NCBI GenBank assembly: GCA_020091685.1
Contig: CM034608.1
Coordinates: 4,254,751 to 4,318,750 of the forward strand
Direction: 5' to 3'
Length of the DNA stretch: 64,000 bases
Source of the DNA: Lutjanus erythropterus
Lineage: Eukaryota; Chordata; Actinopteri; Lutjaniformes; Lutjanidae
The position numbers and the translations under genes were made by a program. Of the stretch, positions 53,301 to 64,000 are shown piece by piece. The notes under the pieces were generated by a model, which made no database searches, was not told where the DNA came from, and saw only the letters and a list, made by a program, of their open reading frames with translations. Numbering within the stretch: position 1 is the stretch's first letter; the number at the start of each line of letters is the position of its first letter.

Positions 53301-56300
53301 AATGTTGGTGTTGTGCCTCTCTCTTTAGGTCTTGCATGAAACATTTCCCCAGCACACCTTCCTGATGAACGGACTCATTCAGGGCGTGAAGGTAAGAACT
53401 TCAGTACTTCAGTTTTGTGACTTTCTGTAGATATTGATACATTTTAAAAAAAGGACTCCAGTGATTACAGCTACGGAAAGTAGGACGCACAAGAGACAGA
53501 TTAATATTAACATTAGTTCCTAGAATGGGTCAGGCTCCAAAAACACCGGGTCCTACATTTCTCATTATACATCATCACAGTCATTTTCTCAGGGATTATT
53601 TAACTGTTTTCACAGAGTGAGACGTCTTACTAAAATTATCTTAATGTTTAAAAGATGAATCATTGTGGAATCTTGTTCAGTAAGACAAAACAACACAACA
53701 CTTTAATTATCGAGGGTTGTTCATGTTGTCACTGACTCTGTCTCTTCATGTCCAGGGTCTGCTGTCATTCATGTCTGCTCCTCTGATTGGTGCGTTGTCG
53801 GACGTGTGGGGGAGACGGTCCTTCCTGCTGGTCACCGTCTTCTTCACCTGTGCGCCGATCCCTCTGATGAGGCTCAGCCCCTGGTAGGGATCACTATTCT
53901 TCTGATGAAACACGTGGTTTTCCGCTGTCCAAATTTGTACAGCCTTGTTATACAACAATTTTTTGAGCTAATTGGATCAAACACAAGCCATATGATGAGT
54001 CAAAGATAGAACTGTCTATTCTGCCGAAATGGGAAGCTGATAACAGTTTTTCCTCTCACCTGCTCATCCTGGTAGGTGGTACTTCGCCATGATCTCCATG
54101 TCTGGAGCTTTCTCTGTCACCTTCTCAGTCATCTTCGCCTACGTCGCTGATGTGACAGACGAAAGAGAGAGGAGTACAGCATACGGTCTGGTAAGGACTG
54201 TCCCAGAATTTAAACAGAATATATACATCTTAAAATATATATACAGTATACTAAAGACATTTAGAATAATAGGATACATATGATGTTCAACTAACCAAGG
54301 ATCAGATTAATAATAGCCAGCAATTGGGTATCAAAATGAATTTTAAAAAAGATTATTTCAACTTCAAAGGGACCGTTCACCCCAAAATCAAATATATAAG
54401 TATATTTGTTGTGAGCAGTTTCCTGTAGAAACTTTGAGGGACTTTTTTAGGGAGAGAGTAGTTCCTACATAAAACTTTTCAGAACAAGGTCTTTTGATTA
54501 TCTTGAGTGGGTCATGATTTCTGGAAAGAGACTCTGCTGTTAAGTTTTTATGTTTAGTGAACTTTTTTTTGGCAGTAATTTTGATTTTGGGGGTGAACTG
54601 TCCCTTTAAAGCATACGCAGTTATGCATGTCCTGCCAAAACGCATCTAAAGCTGAGAGGATGAATGTTCTGTTGAGGGCGTCCGTAAAGTATCTCAGAGG
54701 ACTCACATAGGCAGTGACATAATCATGACAGTGACCTCATACTGTGAGATGGATGGATGGATGGATGGATGGATGCTGGTGTTGAATGACCAATATGACA
54801 TTGAATCTTCAACCTTAGAGCAGAAACTGACAGGTCAGCTTAATCAGAGTACAAACATCAACTCAGGAAAATATGTGAGGAGACAACAACCTTTGTGCTT
54901 GTATTTCCCTGTAAAGTTTTATGCTTAAGATTTTATGGACAAGTTCTTTAAGTTCTCAGGAATACCAGGATAGGACCCAAGTACGGATGACACAGAACGC
55001 AGGAGGATGATTTCTGAGGTTTATTGCCAGTTGTGCAGATAATAACAGGGACAAAATCCAAAACAGAACGACACAGTGTGCAAACCAAAATGGATCAAAA
55101 ACAGAGTGCATGAAAAACGCAAGGATACCTCAAAACAACCAGGACGAACTGACAAAGAAACAGAGAAACACAAAGGACTAAATAGACGCACAACTAATCA
55201 GACACAGGTGGAACTAATCAGACAGGTGAAACAAATACCAATCAAAAAGGCTGGGAAAAGGACAAAGACAGGAAGTAAAGTCAAGACACACGAGGGACTA
55301 TTAAATAAAACGGGAAATAACCAACAAACCAACCACATTTGTTTCTATTTGCCAGTTTAACTGTAAAGGGCACTTTAAAGAGTTTCTTAAGCGCCAGTGT
55401 ATAAAACTGATCAGACAAAAGAAAAATATATCATGACATAAAACACCCAGTGTGTGGTTGCATCAAAACCTAGATTTAAAAAAAGATATTGTGTATATGT
55501 GATGATATGAACTGTCAAGTCAGTTTTATTTGTATAGCATCAAATCATAACAGATGTTAGGGATTTTATAGGATGTTTAGCTAACTGACAGGTTTCATCT
55601 TTTATATTTTTATTTTCCATCAATAAAGAAACAGCAGCTTCTATGTTTCAGATAACTTAATTCATGATGACGGTGTTGAAAATGATTTCCAAATACCCTG
55701 GTATACTGTAATACCTTGATACCATCCAAGCCTACCTAATAATAATGCTTAAAGGAAGTATAAGGTGAATGAAAGTGGCCCAAGCACAGATCCTTGTTGA
55801 ACACTGTGACTATGTGTAAGTGGAGGATTCATCTGGGTACTGAGCAGAAAGTGATGATGATGTACCATTTGTTAAAATAAAGTAAATTCTATATTCACAA
55901 ACTGAAACCGGCTAAGAAAACGATCCTTTGAAATTAACCTGGTAATGAGAGAGTTGCTGTTTTGTTTGTCTAACCAGTCATTAGCAAATGAAATATCTGT
56001 CCTGTCAGCTTCATTTTAAACCAACACAGAAGCTGTCGTAGTAGCAGTTTATTGCTAATTAGCAAATTATAGCTTGCTTATCTGCTAAACTTAGGTGGTG
56101 AATATGTTAAATATTGTATAATTCTATCTGTGCCCAAGTACAGCCTCACACAGCTACTGGCATGACTGTAGACTCTTTGGACTCATTTTGATTTACAAGA
56201 ATAGACACTTTGTCTACTTCCACTGCTCTGTTTGACAGACTGGGTCACATTAGATATTTGCCCCTGCCACCGTTTCGATGTGATTTTCTCTAGACCTTCG

Positions 56301-58410
56301 ACAGCTTGTTGACATTGAACTCTACAAAGTAGCTACATCGCAAAAATGATCCTTGCACCTTCATTTCTTGGCTTCAGCAAATAAAGTGCAGCCTTTACCT
56401 GGTTGTCCCCCTCTAGGTGTCGGCTACCTTCGCAGCCAGCCTGGTGACGAGTCCGGCCATCGGGGCGTACCTGTCCGCCTGGTACGGAGACAACCTGGTG
56501 GTGCTGGTGGCCACGCTGATCGCTCTGGCCGACATCTGCTTCATCCTGCTGGCTGTGCCCGAATCTCTGCCTGACAAGATGAGGCTCAACACCTGGGGGG
56601 CGCCCATATCCTGGGAGCAGGCTGACCCCTTCGCGGTCAGTAACTAATAACTTACAATGCAGTGTCTGATTGGTTGGCTGAATAATAACCTTATAGCAGA
56701 TTGATTTTATTTCGGTTTGTAGCTGCATGAAGTCTTTTCTCAATGATCTGATTCTCTTCTTTAATTTTAGACACAGTATGTAGAGTGGAGATGTGGGTGA
56801 AGACACCTCAGTGTTCCTCAGCACAGTAACTTTATTGTAACAATTTAATGATGCTTTATGATTGCAGTATATACGGAAGTCCCTTACTGCCAGGATAATA
56901 ATAAAATAGGGTACAGATGCATTTCATAGACTGTAACACTGATCCTTTGAGTCCCAGGCATGAACTGAAGACTGACTGATCATCTGACAGTGTCGGTGTT
57001 GTATTTTCTATCTCTCTGTCCCTCTCTCTGTCTGTCTCTGTCTCCTTCAGTCTCTGAGGAAAGTGGGTCAGGACTCGACCGTCTTACTGATCTGCATCAC
57101 TGTGTTCCTGTCTTACCTGCCGGAAGCTGGACAATACTCCAGCTTCTTCCTCTACCTGAGACAGGTCAGACTCAGTGTGGCCTAATGCAGTGTTTTCACA
57201 CAAATACTAGCATTACTGCTACATTATTTTTGCTGACACTATTACTGACACTGCTGATTTTGTGAAGTGGGTTTGTATGAAGTACTTATCCAAAGTCGGT
57301 GTGTTATCTACAGCAGATGGTGGCACGTGACCAGTTTGGAGAAGCAGCAGGAGTTTAGGAAACTAAGCAATGTACTGCTGTGGACAGAGTCAGCAGCAAG
57401 ATGTATTTTAGACAGAAAAAAATCAACATCAATTTAAGTGTCTGCTATATTTGGAATATTTTCACTGCTTTATCTTGCCATCAGACAGCATTTTCTGATA
57501 GAAAACGGTCATTATTTAAGCCAAATATCCCAATCTCCAAATTCACCAGACTACTAAGACAAAACCGTGGGAGTTGCTGGTCTACCACTGCCTTGATCTG
57601 TTCGTTACTTTTTGTTATTGTGTGTCTTGAGTGTTTTAAAAGTTTAGTTCAGATTCACCAAAGTCACACAATAACACAAACAAACTAAACAATTGAGCCA
57701 GCAGTGGACCACGACGCCTGTGTTCTGCAAGGTAAAATTTATCTTTTTCCTAAAGGAGTCTGGTTGTCTTAGAGAGAGTGACATTTGTCATATGCTTTAT
57801 AATGAATGTCTCACATCAGACGAAGTTAAAGCATTAAAGTTTCTAAATATAGCATACACTTAAACTGATATTCATTTTTTAGGTGTATAAAATATGTTTT
57901 GCTGCTGGCCCTGTCCACAGCAGTACGTTCCTTGGCGTCTTACACCAGTACTCCTGCTGCTTCTCCAAACTGGGTACATGTTGATCGCCATCTATTGCAG
58001 ATAATACACTGACTATGGAGAAGTACGTCTTACAACCACACTTAAAATAATCCATACTATCCCTTTAAAACCGCTGCACATAGGATTAAAAAATGTTTAT
58101 CTTTGGCGCCTCGAGTGGTGCTATAGAAAAAGACACTATAGCCGACAGTGATGTTTTATGTCTAAAGGATGTCAAAGATAACACATCAACAAGCAAATTT
58201 GAAGTATATCTGTGAATCTCAGTGAATGAGCTGCTTTGATGAAATTACATTTTGTTTCTAAACAGAAATACCTTTTAAATAATCTACCAGGCTCCTCAGT
58301 AACAACCCTTTCCATTTTTCCCTCCAGGTCATTAATTTCTCCTCCACAACCATCGCTGTTTTTATCGGAGTGGTGGGCATTCTGTCTATTGTAGCGCAGG
58401 TAACACGCAC

Positions 58411-58464
<54 letters not shown>

Positions 58465-61400
58465 GCATTTACACTTAGGTTCCATTTACATTTGTCTTTT
58501 CAAATGTCATATCCTGATTAAAATGTTATGTTTTATTTAGGTTTCTTGCTTAATGTAGCACACTGAGGAACTTACTGCTGATTTTTTTCTTTTACATCTA
58601 GATGTGATTTAACACATCTTTGTTTATACCTGTCTGTAGTGTGTGCATCTTTGTTAACCACATCACAAATCTGATCGTGTCTGTCTGGGGCTCCTCACAA
58701 TATAAGCAAATCAGAGCTTGTTTCACTCCAGTCCACCTGAACCTTTTAGCTAACTGCTAAAAATGCTGAAGAACTTCTGCACTCCAGCAATTTAGTTGCA
58801 ACAATAACTGTTAAGCTCGATAGCTAGCAGCTATGATAAACCAACACAAACACATGGACAGCTTGTTGTCTGGCTGCAGGAGATTCAAATACAGTATGTA
58901 AAAATGTAAATGGACATAAATTGTCAAATATGCTTTTATTATTACAACTTTTTGTTGTAATAATAAAGTTCTTAGTACTTTTTACTATGATTTAAAATGT
59001 TGATGAATTATACATATTTCACACATAAATACAAAGTTAGAACAAAATTTTAAAAATCTTCCTCTCTGTCTCCCTCCTTCCTCAGACTCTCTTCCTCACT
59101 CTGCTGATGAGGACTCTGGGAAATAAAAACACTGTTCTGTTGGGTTTGGGCTTCCAGATCCTTCAGCTGGCCTGGTACGGCTTCGGATCAGAGCCATGGT
59201 GAGATCTGTGTGTGTGTGTGTCTGTGGGTGTGTGGGTGGGGCTGTTTTCTCTTTTTGTGTAACGTCGCTTTCATTCTGCAGGTGTAAAGTTGCTTTCAAA
59301 CAGAAAACGGTTCCTCCTCTGTCTGCTGCAGAGACACGTCATCGTTCTCTATTTTGCCATCCACCTACTCTCGTCTCGCCATGAAGCCAAATAGAGCGGG
59401 GGTGTAGCTTATAGCAGAGGGGAGGGTTAGCAGTATGACAGTTAAAACATCTACCAAATACAGTGTCTTAAATGTTACTTATTGGCACAGACCAGATACT
59501 CAGACTGGAGCTGAGGTTTTTATTGATTGTCATGCATGTTAACTGCTGGTGAAGAAGTGTATAATTCAGAGAAGTCAGGTTACAGTTAAAAGCGCTCCTG
59601 CATCATTTTCACTTCAGCTGTTAATTGAGCATTCACTAAGCCCTGACCACTTCATTTCTGTTGTGTCACCTGTCAAGCTTTCAGCTCTGGCACGACACAT
59701 ATGCAGTTTACAGTGATAACAGTGGCAGTTTACCACTCAGATAGTACGTTTTGAAACAGTGGATCCTTAATAGAGGTAGATGGAAGCAGTTTCTCATTTC
59801 TAGCTGCTGCCAGCTCTAGCTAGCTCGCTAATTAAGCTAATGTTGGTTCATTCAGTTGATTTAAAATACTGTCTTTGGCTGACTCATTTTAAAACAAGAA
59901 CCCTCTCTGAATATGTCCCTCATGGCTGCATAATTGATATACTTAAAGACTGAAGTTGCATGGCCCAGGAAAAAGTATGGTAAGGGAAAAATATAAATAA
60001 TATATCAGACTTTCCTTCTTACATAACCCTGTTTTCAACAGTATGTTCTCACACAGTCTCTAGTTGGAAATTTCTACTGGAACGCCCTCTTGAAGTTGGA
60101 TAAAAGTCGGTAGAAGCTGATTTCAAAATATGAGAGGTGTTTTTTCTTGGGGTGGTAGGTGTTTGTATCGAGATAATTTGGTGACTTGGGTGACTTCTGC
60201 GTGATACACTTGGCTAGTTTATCTGGTGCTTGTGTTTCAAATGAGATACTTGCTGCAGATGTGCTCCTGCAACGGATTAATGCTTAAAATATAAATCACA
60301 GATTTTTGAGAAGTGCAACAAATCTGTATTTAGGACATGTTTTGTTTTTTACTCTTCAATTATGCTGAAAAATATATCTTAAAAAATCAAACTCTTGGCA
60401 TTAAACCTTGTAACAGGCCAACTTCCTAGTGATAAATTTATTATTAAATGTAGGTTTGACGTAGTACATAGCATAGTTATAGTGAGCAGCCATTTTATTT
60501 TTTAAAGTGTCTTAGAGTTCTCTTGATGTTAATCAAAATACACATTATTAAACCATAATTTTTATTTAGCTTTGATTTAGAAGGACTACAGAATTGACAT
60601 GTTATGGTTGAGACACATCTGATAGAAATATTGTTTAATGAAATGTTTAAAAATAGAAAGTTTCCCAGTGCTTGAGCAGTATTCCTGCCGTTTTTAAACC
60701 AGGAAGTAAGACAGGGGTCCTTAGGGTATAGCTAACCCTTTTTATGCCTGATTGAATCATGATTTTGTAAAAAATCTGACAGAGGTGACAAAAATTTGGG
60801 ACACAGCTTCAAATGGCCAACATTTTTATAAATCATCAATGTTAAAACAAAGATGATTATAATAGCATATTTCATCCTATATTATCAGTAGGTAATTTCA
60901 AGGCTTTTAACAGGTTTTTAAATTGTTTTAGTTGTGAATTCTTGTCTGGCACAGAGCAAGTTTACTAATTAAACTATTAAAGCGAACCAAAATATTTCAG
61001 AAATCACATATATTTCTTATATGTATATACATTTTTAAAGGATAAATTTTCACTAAAATATTGGAATTCGAGTGTTGGTATTAGTTTTTTATTCATTTAT
61101 TTATTTATTTTTAATAATTGGGGTTTTTTTTTGATTGGACATCATTTGTCCCAGTTTTCAAGAATGGGTGAAATAATTTACTTCAATTAAACACTCACCA
61201 ATCAATACAGAAAATAACATTTAATGCGGTTAAAGCAGGAACTCATTATTCTTACAGTGTCTGTTTTATACTGTATGAAAAACTTCTTCATTTCATGAAA
61301 TCCCTGCAGCATCTGAAGGCAGCAGGAGACATGTAGAAAAATCTGCAGCCTCCGAGAAGTGTTGCACTGTTGCACATGACTTTTCACAATGTTAACCTTC

Positions 61401-61695
61401 ATTAAACAGCCAGAAAACAACACCAGGCTGCTTCAGTATAACCATACAGACCTCGACACACATCAGACTGGGTGGTTAGACCTCCATATTCTGCTTTTTT
61501 TATGAAGGAGATGTCCTCTTACCAGCTCATCCCTTTGAACTTTCTTTTTTAGCAGAAGTAGCTCATGCTTTTGGCAGAAGATTATCTTACATAATTAACA
61601 AGCTAGTTGGGAGGGACCTGTAACGTCAGTCAACAGCAGCTACTCAACACACTGAAAAACAATATGGATGATATCACAGAGAACTGACATATACA

Positions 61696-61784
<89 letters not shown>

Positions 61785-63133
61785 TCACAGGATGATGTGG
61801 GCGGCTGGTGCCGTAGCGGCGATGTCCTCCATCACCTTCCCAGCTGTCTCTGCTCTGGTGTCACAGTCTGCTGATCCTGACAAACAAGGTGACACAGAAA
61901 GTTTCTTCTCTCCTCTCCTCTCCTCTCCTCTCCTCTCCTCTCCTCTCCTCTGTCCTCTCCTGTCCTCTCTTTTCTGTCCTCTCCTCAGATCAATAGGTCA
62001 GCGTGTTATTTGTATCACTAAAGCAGGCAGTGAAATCAATCCACTGCCAGTTAAATATATCAGTGGATACATTCTCACAGTGTCAGCAGTAACATGTCTC
62101 CAGTAGCATGTCCAACAACATGACTCCTCTGTCTCCCCGGCCTGCAGGTGTGGTCCAGGGGATGATAACAGGGATCAGAGGTCTGTGTAACGGTCTGGGT
62201 CCGGCCCTGTATGGGTTTATCTTCTTCCTCTTCAACGTGGAGCTCAACACCATGGACCCCATCCAGGGAGACTTCAACATCGACCCCCTGCCTCTGCACA
62301 GTCCCACTGAGGTACCGCGCACGTTCAGCTCCATCCTAACACTCACGCAATGTTTAAAAATGTCTTTGTGACAAGAAAAATATTCAAAAAACCTCACCAA
62401 ATGAGGAGTAAAACACTGGTTAGCTAAAGCCGCTGACATTGTCACCGTTTCCTGTGATCACCACTGCATCCACATTAAAACACTTATTATGAACAGGGCT
62501 GACCTGAACACTTTGAACCTTGTAAGCTTCTACTGTTGCCATGTTAATGATGCCCAAATCAGTATTTGAATGTTTAATTTTTTTAAAGAGAGGAAGGAAA
62601 CATTTTGTCAGCTGCACCGATAAAGAGGCAAAATATGGTGTTTAATTTGTCTGAAAACCTGCGCACATAAAAAACAGACATGCACATGATTGAGCGCACA
62701 GTGGAACAGCATCCTCACGAGGGAGAATTTCTGGTCCGTGTGTGATGAGCGTGCAGCTGCCCAACATTTGCCAAGACTTCAGGTTGACTTTTGTGACTTT
62801 GGAGGCAGGGACAGAATATCATCGACTAACAAGTACATTTTTAAGACAAAAATTCAGATTTTCTGTTTGGTGTCTTTCCTCCTCTCTGACAGTAAGCTGA
62901 ATATCGTTGGGTTGTGGACAAAACAAGACATTTGAGGGTGTTGTCTTAGGCTTTGGGAAACACTGATCAATATTTTTCGCTATTTTCTGACATTTTGTAA
63001 GAAAACAACTATAAATCAATTAATCAAGAAAATAATCAGCAGATTAATCAAATATGAAAATAATCATTAGTCGCAGCCATAAAGAGCAGTATTGGATTGG
63101 TTGTAAGCCAGATGAAAGATGAGAAAATGAAAC

Positions 63134-63173
<40 letters not shown>

Positions 63174-63445
63174 GGGCCCTCATTCCCGGCCCGCCCTTCC
63201 TGTTGGGGGCGTGCACCGTGGTCGTCGCCTTCCTCGTCGCTCTCTTCATCCCTGAGAAACCCTCCTGTTCATCCTCTTCCTCCCAGCTGTCCCTCAGTGA
63301 CAAGCCCCACCCAGACAGCAAAGAGTCCATGTCCTCGCTGGCCGGTGTCCACATCAACACGCCCCTCCCTGGCAGCGATGAGGACACCCCTCCTACTGCC
63401 AGCGACGAGGACTTTGAGCCACTGCTGCAGGACAGTATTGTTTGA
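44383..63445 (+). CDS. mfsd14b: MFSD14B-like (HIAT family) major facilitator transporter, 12 exons
   Basis: Exons: 44383-44457, 52154-52252, 53329-53391, 53756-53883, 54076-54190, 56417-56635, 57051-57164, 58328-58399, 59086-59198, 61791-61888, 62148-62311, 63173-63445 (stop TGA). All junctions are GT-AG and in phase, giving 510 aa, close to MFSD14B length. It is a 12-segment MFS membrane protein: TM1 at about 38-58, the motif-A loop GALSDVWGRR at 91-100, VPESLP at 207-212 after TM6, and a hydrophilic Ser/Asp-rich tail from about 453. Details such as LLTTPMLT, YVADVT and the SDEDFEPLLQD tail favour MFSD14B over MFSD14A. By family knowledge MFSD14 proteins are orphan solute-carrier-like transporters of intracellular membranes; the substrate is not known. 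The tail's acidic dileucine (D-x-x-x-L-L) fits endosomal or lysosomal sorting. The start is the first ATG of a CpG-island exon; the 3' UTR continues beyond the window. Confidence 0.96.
45187..46502. mobile_element. three tandem copies of a hAT-type MITE with shared flank
   Basis: Units start cttcatgacaaac at 45187, 45565 and 46035 (periods 378 and 470). Each continues with agacattnatatcatttnaa, agaacag, ggaaacagaaatatgt and cctttatct, followed by the gagctgcaac...ttaatcgattaattg element; units 1 and 2 also carry ggacaaaacaagacatttgt. Flank and element were therefore duplicated together. Confidence 0.7.
47997..48344. mobile_element. 348-base inverted-repeat element (GGGCTxCACxAT ends)
   Basis: The left end gggcttcacaattaatcgca and the complement of the right end gggctgcacgattcggtaag are related. 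This resembles the gggctgcacgat family common in fish (from memory). No ORF. Confidence 0.5.
50290..51345. repeat. repeated blocks of ACTTGCCC / GGGCAAGT
   Basis: Segments at about 50300-50520 and 51240-51345 share ggcaagtgagttgc, tttnctagccc, ttgacttgcccagggca and ttgtggagcc / ttgttgagcc. A weaker middle copy is near 50840-50900 (ttgcccaatgtcaatttttacttgc). Possibly old copies of one element in tandem; no protein assigned. Confidence 0.5.
54191..56416. other. MFSD14B intron 5 (2.2 kb)
   Basis: It contains the MITE at 54366-54608, a (GATG)6-like run at 54750-54774 and a fish repeat end at about 55510-55560 (cagttttatttgtatagca). No exon was seen. Confidence 0.6.
54366..54608. mobile_element. 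243-base MITE with AAAGGGACxGTTCACCCC ends
   Basis: The left end aaagggaccgttcacccc, followed by aaaatcaaa, matches the complement of the right end (aaagggacagttcaccccc, then aaaatcaaa) with one mismatch and one extra base. The internal ttgtgagcagtttcctgtag block resembles 13226-13260. Confidence 0.75.
57258..58070. mobile_element. foldback MITE, copy 2
   Basis: The left arm (gtacttatccaaagt, cagtttggagaagcagcag) is repeated inverted in the right arm (ctgctgcttctccaaactgg, actatggagaagtac), ending actatcccttt. Its centre again has ttattgtgtgtctt / gtcacacaataacac. It lies in the MFSD14B intron between exons 7 and 8. Confidence 0.65.
58408..58463. repeat. CA microsatellite beside the MFSD14B exon 8 donor
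   Basis: A CA run with one interruption begins about 8 bases after the GTAACA donor at 58400. Confidence 0.9.
60260..60965. repeat. dispersed repeat, copy 2 (pairs with 6.6-7.2 kb)
   Basis: Same block order and orientation as the copy at 6590-7180, with small insertions. It lies in the intron between MFSD14B exons 9 and 10. Confidence 0.6.
61701..61784. repeat. (GT)n array directly before the exon 10 acceptor
   Basis: About 84 bases of GT with one GC interruption run into TTCACAG, the acceptor of MFSD14B exon 10 (starts 61791). A true pyrimidine tract is nearly absent. Confidence 0.95.
61905..61985. repeat. CTCTC pentamer tract after exon 10
   Basis: Repeated cctctcctctcctctc units with tgtc variants start about 16 bases after the exon 10 donor (61889). 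Confidence 0.85.
62840..63085. mobile_element. hAT-type MITE fragment in MFSD14B intron 11
   Basis: It shares ttgtggacaaaacaagacat, cactgatcaatatttttcgc and attaatca / aatcattagtcgcagcc with the copies at 45.2-46.5 kb. Confidence 0.6.
63141..63170. repeat. (CT)n tract forming the exon 12 acceptor
   Basis: A pure CT run of about 30 bases leads straight into the AG acceptor at 63171-63172. It acts as the pyrimidine tract for the last MFSD14B exon. Confidence 0.9.
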
Positions 63446-64000
63446 TGGACAGGTGGAAGGACCACAGTGGGTGGGACTTAACATTATAACACATTTTCTT
63501 TGCCGCAGGGCAGGACTAAGTATACTTTTATTGTCCGAAGATTTGCTATTGACAGCAAGAAGCTCCAGTAGCTTTGTTTCTTTGCCAGAAGGCGGTACCC
63601 GCAGTAACATCTTCTGAGCGACCAATAAGGACGTTTCTTTCACAAGGGGGCGGGGGCAAAAAAACTGCAAATAAGATGTCATTGTTCGATTCAACAGAGG
63701 AGACAAAGACAATTATTTGACTGACAGTAAGACGGTGGGGCCAACAGGAACAACACAATTTGAAAGGAAACCATCGTTTGATTGACGGGAGGAGGGACCA
63801 ACCATGTTTTTTTTTATGGAATGGGTGTGCCCGGTTATGGGACACGCCCACATAAAATCCCCTGAAGGGAAAGAGAAGTATTTTTGAGGTTTTATTGGAA
63901 GATTATTGTTCATCTTTAAGCTTGAAGTTGTTGATTGTTTTTGTGATAAACAAGAAAAGGTGTTTTTACCTTCTGCTGTATCATTTTGAAGCAACCGTAT
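63446..64000 (+). other. start of the MFSD14B 3' UTR
   Basis: I noticed no AATAAA or ATTAAA on the plus strand between the stop codon and the window end, so the 3' UTR probably continues. The open frames across it are not conserved-looking. Confidence 0.6.

Larger units (their letters stand above)
59199..61790. other. MFSD14B intron 9 (2.6 kb)
   Basis: It holds the dispersed repeat copy at 60.3-61.0 kb and ends in a long GT array at the acceptor. No further exon is needed: exons 9 and 10 join to complete a tryptophan codon (TG|G). Confidence 0.65.

Noticed and set aside
53746..53958. Antisense open frames over MFSD14B exons (for example 53.7-54.0 and 56.3-56.8 kb)
   Set aside because: Shadow frames opposite well-supported coding exons.
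61668..62106. Poly-(Cys-Val) open frames near 61.7 kb, and similar ones at 33.4 and 58.3 kb
   Set aside because: Artefacts of GT/CA microsatellites, each adjacent to a real exon in another frame.
62657..63060. Possible extra MFSD14B exon between exons 11 and 12
   Set aside because: Exons 11 and 12 join in phase and match the family without it; the sequence is a hAT-type MITE.

Overview
This is a window of vertebrate nuclear DNA, most likely from a ray-finned (probably percomorph) fish. The genes have many short exons with GT-AG introns. The base composition is AT-rich with small CpG-rich promoter islands, and long CA/GT and TCTA/TCTG arrays are common. The introns are full of small inverted-repeat transposons and hAT, THAP and Helitron-like remnants of the kind seen in teleosts. 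There is no operon structure and nothing bacterial.

Three protein-coding genes can be assembled exon by exon with matching splice phases. (1) A Spindlin gene on the minus strand (coding 382-4338, 5 coding exons, 237 aa) is a triple Tudor-like histone-methylation reader; its likely promoter is the CpG island near 16.1-16.6 kb. (2) A kelch-repeat protein with a C-terminal coiled coil lies on the minus strand (coding 22583-33489, 18 coding exons, 506 aa). (3) An MFSD14/HIAT-family major facilitator transporter lies on the plus strand (coding 44383-63445, 12 exons, 510 aa) and is most like MFSD14B. The first two genes run in the same direction; the kelch and MFSD14B genes are divergent. SPIN1 and MFSD14B both lie on human 9q, so the neighbourhood may be an old linkage.

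Layout: 0-6.3 kb holds the Spindlin exons, with a 1.66 kb inverted-repeat element filling the last intron. 6.3-16 kb is probably Spindlin 5' intron, rich in repeats, with two hAT transposase fossils and a three-unit 0.4 kb tandem repeat. 16-18.4 kb holds two CpG-rich islands. 18.4-22.2 kb is repeat-rich intergenic DNA. 22.2-33.7 kb is the kelch gene. 33.9-40.8 kb contains a near-exact 2.7 kb direct duplication around a 1 kb piece of a THAP-domain transposon. 40.8-44.1 kb is intergenic with nested transposons. 44.1 kb to the end is the MFSD14B gene, whose 3' UTR runs past the window.

No obviously new biological system is present. The items most worth a second look are the kelch/coiled-coil gene, the asymmetric 2.7 kb duplication (possibly an assembly artefact), the THAP exon fossil beside a perfect CRE palindrome, and the long microsatellites that sit directly on splice acceptors or a stop codon.
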